DNA of 64,000 nucleotides, from NCBI RefSeq assembly GCF_021601625.1, contig NZ_BQHR01000016.1, positions 62,001-126,000 on the forward strand. Reading direction: 5' to 3'. The stretch comes from Pseudomonas paraglycinae. Its GTDB lineage: Bacteria; Pseudomonadota; Gammaproteobacteria; Pseudomonadales; Pseudomonadaceae. The translations under genes were made by a program, and so were the position numbers. Positions within the stretch are counted from its first letter, which is position 1. Each line of letters starts with the position of its first letter. Positions 46,744-55,810 of the stretch are shown here, one piece after another. The notes beneath the pieces were generated by a model. The model did not search any database, was not told the origin of the DNA, and saw only the letters and a list, made by a program, of their open reading frames with translations.

Positions 46744-47304
46744 ATGCAGTTGGATCCCGCAAGCGGGTGGTGTCACGGGGTGCAGGTCTGCCCTTCGCCC
46801 AACTTCAATGAACGCCCGGCGGGCGAAGTCTCCCTGTTGGTCATCCACAACATCAGCCTGCCACCGGCGCAGTTCGCCACCGGCAAGGTGCAGGAATTTT
46901 TCCAGAATCGTCTGGATGTCACGGAACATCCCTACTTTGCCGGGATCGCCGACCTGCGCGTGTCTGCGCATTTTCTGATCGAACGTGACGGCAAGGTCAC
47001 CCAGTTTGTCTCCTGTCTTGAGCGTGCCTGGCATGCCGGCGTTTCGGTGTTCGAGGGACGGGAAACCTGTAACGATTTTTCGCTGGGCATCGAGCTGGAA
47101 GGTACCGATGATCTGCCGTTCACCGATGCGCAGTATCAGGCGTTGACCGTGCTGACCCGGCAGATACAGACGGCGTTTCCGGCGATCACCGTCGAGCGCA
47201 TCTGCGGGCACAGCGACATCGCTCCCGGACGCAAGACCGACCCCGGACCCGCATTCGACTGGGCACGCTACCGCGCCGCCCTGGCACAAGAGGAAGGACA
47301 ATGA
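46744..47304 (+). CDS. ampD: 1,6-anhydro-N-acetylmuramyl-L-alanine amidase AmpD
   Basis: A 186-residue zinc amidase that removes the peptide from anhydro-muropeptides during peptidoglycan recycling, thereby limiting AmpR-driven AmpC beta-lactamase expression. The predicted zinc ligands are His35 (LLVIHNIS), His156 (ICGHSDIAPG) and Asp166 (KTDPGPAFDW), matching known AmpD positions. There is no signal peptide, as expected for the cytoplasmic form. The stop overlaps the ampE start as ATGA. Confidence 0.97.
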   Translation: MQLDPASGWCHGVQVCPSPNFNERPAGEVSLLVIHNISLPPAQFATGKVQEFFQNRLDVTEHPYFAGIADLRVSAHFLIERDGKVTQFVSCLERAWHAGVSVFEGRETCNDFSLGIELEGTDDLPFTDAQYQALTVLTRQIQTAFPAITVERICGHSDIAPGRKTDPGPAFDWARYRAALAQEEGQ

Positions 47305-48134
47305 GTTTTCTGGTGTTACTGCTGGCGGTATGGATCGAGAAGTTCTCGGCCCTGCGCCAACGGGTTCAAGGCGATGGCGGATGGATCCGCGAACTGCACA
47401 AGCTTGAAACCGGCGGGCTGGTCAAACAACCGTGGCTGGTGCTGACCGTCCTGGTGTTGTTGCCGGTGGCGCTGCTGGGATTACTGCTGGTGGTGCTGGA
47501 CCCGGTGGCCTACGGTCTGCTGGCGTTACCGGTGCATTTGCTGGTGGTGATTTACAGCCTGGGGCGCGGCGATCTGCTCGGCGAACTAGGGCCGTTTCGC
47601 GACGCCTGGCGCCGTGAGGATCTGCAGGCCGCCGCCCATGTGGCCAAGCGTGATCTGAACATCTGCGCCGAAAGCGGCGAGCAATTGCTGGAGCAAGTGC
47701 AACGGCATCTGTTGTGGCAGGCCTACCAGAGTTTCTTTGCGGTGATTTTCTGGTACTTCCTGCTCGGCCCGGTCGCGGCGCTGAGCTATCGCTTGCTGGC
47801 GCTGGCGGAAGAAAACGCCCAGAACCCGGCGGTGGCCGAACGGGCAGGGCAACTGCGCCACGCCTTCGACTGGGTGCCGGTACGCCTGCTGGCGGCGAGT
47901 CTTGCTCTGGTCGGCAACTTCGTCGCTGTCAGCCGGGTGATGCTGCACGAACTGCTGAACTGGAACATCAGCGCTGCGCAACTGATCAACAAGGTCGGGC
48001 TGGCTGCCGGGGAAATCCCGCCGGCCGCTGTCGGTCCCGAAGGCATCAACACCCTCGACTGCCTGTGGGAACTGCTGTTGCGGGCGGCGGTGCTTTGGTA
48101 TGCCGGCTTTGCCCTGTGGACAGTGCTGGCGTAG
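47301..48134 (+). CDS. ampE: Inner-membrane protein AmpE
   Basis: A 277-residue CobD/CbiB-related membrane protein encoded with ampD. Hydrophobic segments lie near residues 1-15, 48-88, 143-165, 193-215 and 258-275, with the family stretch VFFWYFLLGPVAALSYR-like region near 150 (here AVIFWYFLLGPVAALSYRLL). Its role in beta-lactamase signalling is proposed but unclear. It overlaps ampD by 4 bases. Confidence 0.94.
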   Translation: MSFLVLLLAVWIEKFSALRQRVQGDGGWIRELHKLETGGLVKQPWLVLTVLVLLPVALLGLLLVVLDPVAYGLLALPVHLLVVIYSLGRGDLLGELGPFRDAWRREDLQAAAHVAKRDLNICAESGEQLLEQVQRHLLWQAYQSFFAVIFWYFLLGPVAALSYRLLALAEENAQNPAVAERAGQLRHAFDWVPVRLLAASLALVGNFVAVSRVMLHELLNWNISAAQLINKVGLAAGEIPPAAVGPEGINTLDCLWELLLRAAVLWYAGFALWTVLA

Positions 48135-48146
48135 GCCGTTCAAGTG

Positions 48147-48170
48147 ACGAGGGGGGCAATCCTCCTCGTT
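48147..48170 (+). terminator. Possible terminator after ampE
   Basis: ACGAGG and CCTCGT pair, with additional G-C pairing toward the loop, 13 bases after the ampE stop. Only a weak T-rich stretch (TTAACCTT) follows. Confidence 0.5.
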
Positions 48171-48291
48171 AACCTTAAGTTACAAAACCTCCCTTCGATT
48201 TGAGCTATACAGAGATGGCGCCCGATAGTGGCTATCTGCTGTCGCCCCGCGCCTGCCAATAAAAACAAGAAAAAACCAAGGGAGACTTCCA

Positions 48292-50322
48292 GTGAAGAGC
48301 TTGCTCTATCCCGCCGTCTCGCTGATGAACCGCTTGAGCTTCGGCATGAAGTTCAGCCTGATCAGCGTGCTGTTCCTGGTGCCGATGCTGGTGACCAATT
48401 TCTATCTGGTGCGCGATTCCTACCGTGAATTCCAGGGCACCCGGGTGGAGCTGCAGAGCCTCGATCTGCTGGGCAGCAGCCTGGCCCTGCGCCGGGATCT
48501 GGAAACCCTCAACAATCTGGTGCAGATCAACGTCACCCTCGGCCAGTCCGGCAAGGCCGGCAATGTCGAGGCGCAGATCACCAGCCTTGAGCAAAACGTC
48601 CTGGCGCGCCTGCAAGGGCTGACGCCCATGACGGAGGATCCGGAGCAGATCAAGTTCTTCGAGACCAAGCGCGATGAAATGATCGCCGCCTTCAAGGCCC
48701 AGCAAGCGGAAAACTCCCTGCAAAGCAAAAGTGCGCTGATCGGCAAACTGCTGGGCAATGCGCAGATTTTCAGCCAGATCGTGGCCAGTCAGGCCGGATT
48801 GAGTCGCGACAATCAGGGCGACATTCGCCAGCTCAGCGAGCTGATCACCTCGATCACGCCGGCTGTTACTCAGGCGTTGGGCGAGGGTCGGGCGATGGGT
48901 TCGTATTCATTGGGCCAGGGCTTTCTCAACAGTTCGTCGAGCACCCGTTTCGACGAGCTGCTGGTGCAGATCGAAAAACTTCAGGCCGAATATGGCCTGA
49001 AATTGCAGGACGCGCTGGGCTCGAGCAAAGCTGCCCGTGATTCCCTGAGCGCACCGGCCGATGCCAGCAAGGCATCGCTGAAACAGGCCGGCACACTGAT
49101 CGAAGAACAAGTGGTGATGGCCGAAACCCTCGACGCTCCATGGCAGGGGTTTTATGACCAGGTCACCGGGCTGATGGACCAGACCTATCAGCTCAACGAC
49201 GCCACCCTGAAATTCCTCGACACCCAATTGCAGCAGCGCCTGGGGCAAAACCGTACGCACATGGTGCTGCAAGCCGTGGCGTTGTCGGTGGTGTTCGTGT
49301 TGATTTTCTATCTCTACGGCGGGTTCTACGCCTCGACTCGCGCCACCCTGAAAAACCTCGGCGCCATGATGGATAAAGTCGCGGCAGGCGACATGACAGT
49401 GAATTTCCGCGCCAACAGCCGCGATGAACTCGGCGAGTTGGGCGAAGTGTTCAACGGTACGGTGAGGAAAATCCACGACCTGATCGAACGGGTCGGCCAC
49501 ACCGTTGGCGAGGTCGAGCGACAGGCGGGGCAAGTGGAAAACGTCTCGGCGCAAAGCAATCAGGCGGTCGCCGGGCAACGCACGCAGATCGAGCAAGTGG
49601 CCACCGCGATGAACCAGATGTCTGCAACGTCGCTGGAGGTGGCACGCAGTGCGGCGGCCGCGGTCAGCAGCGCCCACAGCGTGAACGACGAAACCATTAG
49701 CGGTCGCGGACTGGTGGAATCGCAGCAGGGCAGCATCGCGGCACTGGCGAGCGAAATCGATCAGTCGGTGCTGGTGATCAACCAGTTGGCCAGCGACAGT
49801 CAGTCGATCAGCCGCGTTCTGGAAGTGATCAAGAGCATCGCCGAACAGACCAACCTGCTGGCGCTCAATGCCGCGATCGAGGCTGCGCGGGCTGGCGAAC
49901 AGGGGCGCGGTTTTGCCGTGGTCGCTGACGAAGTCCGGACGCTGGCCAAACGCACTCAGCAATCGACCGAAGAAATCGAGCAGATGATCGCCAAGCTTCA
50001 CGGTGGCGTCGGTGCGGCGGTGAAGGCCATGGGCGTCAGCCATCAGATGGCCAACGGCACGGTGGGGCAGTCGGAGAAAGTCCAGCAGGCGCTGGAAAAC
50101 ATCCTCGGCGCTGTCGGCATGATCGTCGACCAGAATCAGCAGATCGCCGCCGCCGTCGAGCAGCAGACCGCCGTGGCCCACGACATCGACCAGAATATCG
50201 TCGAGATCAACCGTGCCGGCGAGCGCACGGCAGAAGGTGCGCATCAGACCGAAGATGCCAGCCGCGCGTTGTCGGCGCAGGTGGTCGAGTTGAAGCAATT
50301 GATCAGCGCGTTCCGGGTTTGA
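48292..50322 (+). CDS. Methyl-accepting chemotaxis protein
   Basis: A 676-residue chemoreceptor. A first membrane helix lies near residues 17-40, a large periplasmic, mostly helical sensor domain covers about 41-322, and a second membrane helix lies near 323-347. HAMP follows (about 348-400), and the signalling tip is near 514-550 (IAEQTNLLALNAAIEAARAG, GFAVVADEVRTLAKRT). There is no C-terminal NWETF-type tether. The start is GTG at 48292, with GGGAG upstream. The ligand is unknown; the location next to ampDE is conserved in Pseudomonas. Confidence 0.94.
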   Translation: MKSLLYPAVSLMNRLSFGMKFSLISVLFLVPMLVTNFYLVRDSYREFQGTRVELQSLDLLGSSLALRRDLETLNNLVQINVTLGQSGKAGNVEAQITSLEQNVLARLQGLTPMTEDPEQIKFFETKRDEMIAAFKAQQAENSLQSKSALIGKLLGNAQIFSQIVASQAGLSRDNQGDIRQLSELITSITPAVTQALGEGRAMGSYSLGQGFLNSSSSTRFDELLVQIEKLQAEYGLKLQDALGSSKAARDSLSAPADASKASLKQAGTLIEEQVVMAETLDAPWQGFYDQVTGLMDQTYQLNDATLKFLDTQLQQRLGQNRTHMVLQAVALSVVFVLIFYLYGGFYASTRATLKNLGAMMDKVAAGDMTVNFRANSRDELGELGEVFNGTVRKIHDLIERVGHTVGEVERQAGQVENVSAQSNQAVAGQRTQIEQVATAMNQMSATSLEVARSAAAAVSSAHSVNDETISGRGLVESQQGSIAALASEIDQSVLVINQLASDSQSISRVLEVIKSIAEQTNLLALNAAIEAARAGEQGRGFAVVADEVRTLAKRTQQSTEEIEQMIAKLHGGVGAAVKAMGVSHQMANGTVGQSEKVQQALENILGAVGMIVDQNQQIAAAVEQQTAVAHDIDQNIVEINRAGERTAEGAHQTEDASRALSAQVVELKQLISAFRV

Positions 50323-50326
50323 ATTG

Positions 50327-50353
50327 ACCTGCCTCTTGTGAGGCAGGTTTTTT
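50327..50353 (+). terminator. Terminator of the chemoreceptor gene
   Basis: ACCTGCCTC and GAGGCAGGT pair with a TTGT loop and run into six T, 4 bases past the stop codon. Confidence 0.93.
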
Positions 50354-50476
50354 CGGAATGGCTTGTAGTACTTTTTGGCTTACATCTGTAAGCAAAATCC
50401 TGTTTTCCTCCGATAGCTGGTTTTTCGTCTTCAATGAACCAAGCTCAGTTTTTTGACCACTTGGAGGAGATCGCAT

Positions 50477-50866
50477 ATGTCCGTCGCAACCCTGGGCGTC
50501 CAGGGCCGCTGCGCCCACTGCCAGACCACCCTGGTGCTCAAACCCTGGCAACTGAATGCCATTTCGATCCACGAAGCGTTCACCTGTGCGCACTGCCAGA
50601 AAAGCCTGGAGCTGCGCTGCCCGAAGCAGATCAAACGCTTTCGCTCGCTCGACTCTCTCGGACTAATGCGCGCCAGTGCGCTGGTGACGGTGTGCACCGC
50701 GTTGCTGGTGGCGTTGGTGATGGAATGGGTGGGTCTGCTCAGCGTTACCGAGCAGTTGAACGCGTCGCTGATCGCGATTTTCGTGTACTTCGCGGTGATT
50801 CGTTATGCCCGGCAGCGCCAGCACCTGACGCTGATTCTCGACGCGGCCAAGGCCCACGCCGACTGA
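50477..50866 (+). CDS. Small zinc-ribbon membrane protein, function unknown
   Basis: A 129-residue protein I do not recognise. The N-terminal half has two CxxC pairs, CAHC at residues 12-15 and CAHC about 24 residues later, a likely four-cysteine zinc ribbon, with a further CPKQ just after. Two membrane helices follow (about 68-87 and 92-110), then a short cytoplasmic tail. GGAGGAGA lies 8 bases before the chosen ATG at 50477. Its TGA is directly followed by the stop of the convergent tatD, so the two genes abut without any spacer. A competing frame with more arginine and proline is rejected. Confidence 0.75.
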   Translation: MSVATLGVQGRCAHCQTTLVLKPWQLNAISIHEAFTCAHCQKSLELRCPKQIKRFRSLDSLGLMRASALVTVCTALLVALVMEWVGLLSVTEQLNASLIAIFVYFAVIRYARQRQHLTLILDAAKAHAD

Positions 50867-51643
50867 CTACCAGCCGAACACCTCGCAACTGTTGGCGGTA
50901 CTGGCGGCAGCGAGCTGTTGCGCACTGATGTTCATCAAAGTGGCCAGTGAGTCGCAGATCGCCGGCAGATGCGCTGGCGTATTGCGAATGCCGGGGTACA
51001 TGGCGGGCGCCATGTCCGGTGAGTCGGTTTCCAGCACCACCGAATCCAGCGGCAAGTCGGCCAGCACCCGGTGCATGCGCAACGCCTGCGGCCAGGTTGG
51101 CGCACCGCCAAGACCCAGTTTGAAACCGAGCTTGATGTATTCCCGCGCTTCTTCACGGCTGCCGGCGAACGCATGGATGATCCCGGCACGCTTGAGCTTG
51201 AAGCGCTTGAGCGTGGCAATCACCGCCGCATGGCTGCGTCGTACATGGATCAATGCCGGCAGTTCAAAATCTGCCGCCAGTTGCAGTTGTGCCTCGAACA
51301 GCGCTTGCTGGCGCTCGCGGTCGAGGGTTTCGATGAAGTAATCCAGGCCGATTTCGCCGACCGCGCACAGCTGCCGATGACCTTTTAGCCGTGTCAGCCA
51401 GTCACCTAGAGCAAGCAGGTCTTCAGGCCGATGCTGATCGAGATAGACGGGGTGCAATCCGAAGGCCGCGTACAGATCGCTATCGCTTTGCACCAGATCC
51501 CACACCCTTTGCCAGTTGCCTTCGTAGACACCCAACACGACCATTCGCCGCACCCCGAGGGCGCGGCTTTCGGTGAGCAGCGCCGCGCGGTCGGCGTCGA
51601 AGTCGGGGAAGTCCAGATGGGTGTGGCTGTCGATCAGCTCCAC
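50867..51643 (-). CDS. tatD: TatD family metal-dependent hydrolase
   Basis: A 258-residue TIM-barrel hydrolase/DNase of the TatD family. The metal ligands appear as DSHTHLDFPDFD near the start, GEIGLDY near residue 97, HVRRSH near 138, HAFAGS near 158 and LETDSPD near 207. It starts with GTG at 51643, 3 bases downstream of the cra stop, so it is likely co-transcribed with cra. The exact substrate is uncertain; paralogues are usual. Confidence 0.9.
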   Translation of the reverse strand: MELIDSHTHLDFPDFDADRAALLTESRALGVRRMVVLGVYEGNWQRVWDLVQSDSDLYAAFGLHPVYLDQHRPEDLLALGDWLTRLKGHRQLCAVGEIGLDYFIETLDRERQQALFEAQLQLAADFELPALIHVRRSHAAVIATLKRFKLKRAGIIHAFAGSREEAREYIKLGFKLGLGGAPTWPQALRMHRVLADLPLDSVVLETDSPDMAPAMYPGIRNTPAHLPAICDSLATLMNISAQQLAAASTANSCEVFGW

Positions 51644-51646
51644 GGC

Positions 51647-52642
51647 TCAATCCCGGTGAATACGCTGCTTGAAGGTACGGGCAATGGCTTGCACGCCAGG
51701 CTGATAGTCCGATTGCTCGACCGCTGCGAGTGCCAGTTCCAGCGCCTTGTCGGCGATCAACTGGTGCTGCTGGGCCATGGCGTTGACCGGCAGCGGCAGG
51801 AAGTCGAGCAACTGGGTGTCGCCGAATGTGCCGAGGCGCAGCGGGCGGTTTTTTAACGGGAAGTCATGCAGCGCGTCGAACACTCCCTGCAACAGTACGT
51901 AGGACGTGGTCACCAGCGCATCCGGCAAATGCCCGAGGCGTTGCAGGAGTTCTTCCATCAACTGTTTGCCGCACTCGCGGCTGAAGGATTCGGCGTGCTC
52001 GATCAGCACTTCGCCCTTGAAACCGGCCAAGGCTTGCTTGAACCCGGCCGCACGTTCCTGGCTGATGCTCAGTTCCGGGCGGGCGCCCAGCAGCACGATC
52101 TGTTTCGGCTGCGGGTCGAGCAGGCTTTCGGTCAGGTGCAGGCTGGCTTCGCGGTCATCGCTGACCACCGAACAGAAATGCTCGGCATCCATCACCCGGT
52201 CGATGGCAATGATCGGCAGACCCTTGGCCTGCAATTGGCGATAACTGTCGTCACCGGCCGGCAGACAACTGGCGACGATCAACGCATCGCAGCGTCGGGC
52301 GCGGAACAGTTGCAGCAGTTGCCGCTCGCTGTCCGGTGCATCGTCGGAGCTGGCGATCAGCAGCTGATAGCCCCGCGCACGGGCGCCTTGCTCCAGCAGT
52401 TTGGCGATCCGCGCGTAACTGGGGTTTTCCAGATCCGGCAGGATAAAACCCAGGGTCCGGGTGTGCCGACTGCGCAGCCCGGCCGCCTGTGGATTGGGGG
52501 TAAAGCCGTGCAGATCGACCACCGCCCGCACCCGCTCGACGGTGGCGGTGCTGATGCGTTGCTGTTCGGCCTTGCCGTTGATGACGTAGCTGGCGGTGGT
52601 CACGGACACTCCGGCCAACCGCGCGATATCACTGAGTTTCAA
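51647..52642 (-). CDS. cra: Catabolite repressor/activator Cra (FruR)
   Basis: A 331-residue LacI-family regulator. The helix-turn-helix MKLSDIARLAGVSVTTASYVINGKAE starts the protein, followed by a hinge and a periplasmic-binding-like effector domain (LGFILPDLENPSYARIAKLLEQ). In Pseudomonas putida, Cra represses fruBKA and is released by fructose-1-phosphate. It is divergent from fruB, with the operator TTAAACGTTTCA in the gap, and is followed by tatD. Confidence 0.95.
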   Translation of the reverse strand: MKLSDIARLAGVSVTTASYVINGKAEQQRISTATVERVRAVVDLHGFTPNPQAAGLRSRHTRTLGFILPDLENPSYARIAKLLEQGARARGYQLLIASSDDAPDSERQLLQLFRARRCDALIVASCLPAGDDSYRQLQAKGLPIIAIDRVMDAEHFCSVVSDDREASLHLTESLLDPQPKQIVLLGARPELSISQERAAGFKQALAGFKGEVLIEHAESFSRECGKQLMEELLQRLGHLPDALVTTSYVLLQGVFDALHDFPLKNRPLRLGTFGDTQLLDFLPLPVNAMAQQHQLIADKALELALAAVEQSDYQPGVQAIARTFKQRIHRD

Positions 52643-52787
52643 CCCGGGATTTCCTTGTTTTTTCGAGCTTGCCGCGACATTTTCGCCAATCCTACCCGAT
52701 TCAGGCAGGCGACCATTGTCTCAGCGCATCCGACAAGTTGGACTTCAAGGATGGGACATTATCGAGTAACGTGCCGATCAATCTAGA

Positions 52788-52799
52788 TTAAACGTTTCA
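52788..52799. promoter_or_regulatory. Cra (FruR) operator
   Basis: TTAAACGTTTCA is the known Pseudomonas Cra target. It lies 150 bases before fruB in the 306-base cra-fruB gap; a looser ACGTTTTAG follows at 52814. I see no other gene in this gap. Expected effect: repression of fruBKA until fructose-1-phosphate appears. Confidence 0.85.
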
Positions 52800-52948
52800 G
52801 CAAGCGTATTTTCTACGTTTTAGACGCCTTTGGCCGGTTCTGCCGTGAAACCGCCAAAACAGCCTCCTGAAAAGGATGGCTCACAGCGCCTAAGCTGCAA
52901 CCATTCAAAACAATACCTGGCGCACCACCGCGCCAAAAAGGAGATCGC

Positions 52949-55810
52949 ATGCTCGAGCTCACTGTAGAGCAGATATCCATGGGCCAGTCGGCTGTGGATA
53001 AACCCGCCGCTTTGCAATTGCTGGCCAGTCATCTGGTCGCCGATGGTCTGGTCGCCGACGGCTACCTCGCCGGCCTGCAGGCCCGGGAGGCTCAGGGTTC
53101 GACCTTCCTCGGCCAAGGCATTGCGATCCCCCACGGCACGTCCGAAACCCGCGATCAGGTGTTCGCCACCGGTGTGCGCTTGATGCAGTTTCCCGACGGC
53201 GTGGACTGGGGCGATGGCCAGATCGTTTATCTGGCCATCGGCATCGCCGCCAAATCCGACGAACACCTGCGCCTGCTGCAACTGCTGACCCGCGCCCTCG
53301 GCGAGACCGATCTGGGTCAGGCCCTGCGCCGCGCGAGTTCGCCCGAAGCGCTGCTGAAACTGCTGCAAGGCGCGCCGCAAGAGCTGGCGCTGGATGCGCA
53401 GATGATCGGCCTTGGGGTCTCCGCCGACGATTTTGAAGAACTGGTCTGGCGTGGTGCGCGTCTGCTGCGCCAGGCCGATTGCGTGAGCAACGGTTTCGCA
53501 GGGGTGTTGCAGCAAGTTGAAGCGCTGCCGCTGGGCGATGGCCTGTGGTGGCTGCACAGCGAGCAGACCGTGAAGCGTCCGGGCCTGGCCTTCGTCACGC
53601 CGGACAAACCGATGCGCTACCTCGGTCAGCCGCTCAGCGGTCTGTTCTGTCTGGCCAGCCTCGGTGAAGCGCATCAGGCGTTGCTCGAGCGGTTGTGCGC
53701 GTTGCTGATCGAAGGTCGCGGCCATGAACTGGGCCGTGCCACCAGCAGCCGCAAGGTTCTCGAAGTGCTCGGCGGCGAGTTGCCGGCCGACTGGCCGAGC
53801 GCGCGAATTGCGCTGGCCAACGCCCATGGTCTGCACGCGCGGCCGGCGAAGATCCTCGCGCAACTGGCGAAGAGTTTTGACGGCGAAATCCGTGTGCGCA
53901 TCGTCGACGGTCAGGACAGCGCCGTATCGGTGAAAAGCCTGAGCAAACTGCTGAGCCTTGGCGCTCGTCGTGGCCAGGTGCTGGAAATCATCGCCGAACC
54001 GAGCATCGCCGCTGACGCCTTACCGGCGTTGCTGGCCGCCATCGAAGAAGGCCTCGGCGAAGAAGTCGAACCACTACCCGTAGTCAGCCAACAGCGCGAA
54101 GTCATCGCCGACATCGCCGAAGTCCTGAGCGCCCCGGCCTCCGGCAGCCTGCTGCAAGCGATTCCTGCCGCCCCCGGCATCGCCATCGGCCCGGCGCACA
54201 TTCAGGTCCAGCAAACCATCGATTACCCGTTGCGCGGCGAGTCCGCTGCCATCGAGCGCGAGCGTCTCAAGCAAGCGCTGGCCGACGTGCGTCAGGACAT
54301 TCAGGGCCTGATCGAACGCAGCAAGGCCAAGGCAATCCGCGAGATTTTCATCACCCACCAGGAAATGCTCGACGACCCGGAACTCACCGACGAAGTCGAC
54401 ACTCGCCTCAAGCAGGGCGAAAGCGCCGAAGCAGCCTGGATGGCCGTGATCGAGGCCGCCGCGAAGCAACAGGAAGCGTTGCAGGACGCGCTGCTCGCTG
54501 AACGTGCCGCCGACCTGCGCGACATCGGTCGTCGGGTGCTGGCGCAACTGTGTGGCGTTCAGACGCCCGCCGAGCCTGAGCAACCGTACATTCTGGTGAT
54601 GGACGAGGTCGGTCCGTCCGACGTGGCGCGTCTGGATCCGGCGCGGGTCGCGGGGATTCTCACCGCCCGTGGCGGCGCCACCGCGCACAGTGCCATCGTG
54701 GCTCGCGCGCTTGGGATTCCGGCGCTGGTCGGCGCGGGCGCTGCGGTATTGCTGCTGAAACCGGGCACGCCGCTGCTGCTCGACGGCCAGCGCGGTCGCC
54801 TGCATGTGGACGCGGATGCCGCGACCCTGCAACGCGCCAGCGAAGAACGCGACACCCGCGAACAACACCTGAAAGCCGCCGCCGAACAACGTCATCAACC
54901 GGCGCACACCACCGACGGCCACGCCGTGGAAGTGTTTGCCAACATCGGTGAGAGCGCCGGTGTGATCAGCGCGGTGGAGCAGGGCGCCGAAGGCATCGGC
55001 CTGCTGCGCACCGAACTGATTTTCATGGCTCATCCACAGGCACCGGACGAGGCGACTCAGGAAGCCGAATACCGCCGCGTCCTCGACGGCCTCGCCGGTC
55101 GCCCGCTGGTGGTGCGCACCCTCGACGTCGGCGGCGACAAACCGCTGCCGTATTGGCCGATCGCCAAGGAAGAAAACCCGTTCCTTGGCGTACGCGGCAT
55201 TCGCCTGACCTTGCAGCGTCCGCAGATCATGGAAGCGCAGTTGCGCGCCTTGCTGCGTTCTGCGGACAACCGTCCATTGCGGATCATGTTCCCGATGGTC
55301 GGCAGCGTCGAAGAGTGGCGTCAGGCTCGCGACATGACCGAACGCTTGCGTCTGGAAATACCGGTTGCCGACCTGCAACTGGGGATCATGATCGAGGTGC
55401 CGTCTGCCGCGTTGCTGGCGCCGGTGCTGGCCAAAGAGGTGGACTTCTTCAGCGTCGGCACCAACGATCTGACCCAGTACACGCTGGCGATTGACCGTGG
55501 TCATCCGACCCTGTCCGCCCAGGCTGACGGCCTGCACCCGGCGGTGCTGCAACTGATCGACATCACCGTGCGCGCGGCCCATGCCCATGGCAAATGGGTC
55601 GGTGTGTGCGGCGAGCTGGCGGCGGATCCGCTGGCGGTGCCGGTGCTGGTCGGCCTCGGTGTGGATGAATTGAGCGTCTCCGGGCGCAGCATCGCCGAGG
55701 TCAAGGCACGCATCCGCGAACTCAGCCTGACCCAGGCTCAAACCCTTGCTCAACAAGCCCTGGCCGTGGGCAGCGCCAACGAAGTGCGCGCATTAGTGGA
55801 GGCCATGTAA
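52949..55810 (+). CDS. fruB: Fructose PTS multiphosphoryl protein (EIIA-HPr-EI)
   Basis: A 953-residue fusion that carries all soluble PTS steps from phosphoenolpyruvate to the fructose permease. EIIA occupies about 1-145, with the phosphorylated His62 in IAIPHGTS. A middle segment (about 150-285) looks like a degenerate EIIA. HPr follows with His296 in HGLHARPAK, and enzyme I occupies the rest, with His580 in GGATAHSAIVARA and the PEP-binding barrel near the end (SVGTNDLTQY). AAAGGAG lies before the ATG. Its TAA shares a base with the fruK ATG. Confidence 0.96.
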   Translation: MLELTVEQISMGQSAVDKPAALQLLASHLVADGLVADGYLAGLQAREAQGSTFLGQGIAIPHGTSETRDQVFATGVRLMQFPDGVDWGDGQIVYLAIGIAAKSDEHLRLLQLLTRALGETDLGQALRRASSPEALLKLLQGAPQELALDAQMIGLGVSADDFEELVWRGARLLRQADCVSNGFAGVLQQVEALPLGDGLWWLHSEQTVKRPGLAFVTPDKPMRYLGQPLSGLFCLASLGEAHQALLERLCALLIEGRGHELGRATSSRKVLEVLGGELPADWPSARIALANAHGLHARPAKILAQLAKSFDGEIRVRIVDGQDSAVSVKSLSKLLSLGARRGQVLEIIAEPSIAADALPALLAAIEEGLGEEVEPLPVVSQQREVIADIAEVLSAPASGSLLQAIPAAPGIAIGPAHIQVQQTIDYPLRGESAAIERERLKQALADVRQDIQGLIERSKAKAIREIFITHQEMLDDPELTDEVDTRLKQGESAEAAWMAVIEAAAKQQEALQDALLAERAADLRDIGRRVLAQLCGVQTPAEPEQPYILVMDEVGPSDVARLDPARVAGILTARGGATAHSAIVARALGIPALVGAGAAVLLLKPGTPLLLDGQRGRLHVDADAATLQRASEERDTREQHLKAAAEQRHQPAHTTDGHAVEVFANIGESAGVISAVEQGAEGIGLLRTELIFMAHPQAPDEATQEAEYRRVLDGLAGRPLVVRTLDVGGDKPLPYWPIAKEENPFLGVRGIRLTLQRPQIMEAQLRALLRSADNRPLRIMFPMVGSVEEWRQARDMTERLRLEIPVADLQLGIMIEVPSAALLAPVLAKEVDFFSVGTNDLTQYTLAIDRGHPTLSAQADGLHPAVLQLIDITVRAAHAHGKWVGVCGELAADPLAVPVLVGLGVDELSVSGRSIAEVKARIRELSLTQAQTLAQQALAVGSANEVRALVEAM

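Noticed and set aside
50434-50928. Alternative frame over the zinc-ribbon gene
   Set aside because: It has Arg/Pro/Ala-rich, low-complexity composition and would run into tatD; the chosen frame has paired CxxC motifs, membrane helices and a strong ribosome site.
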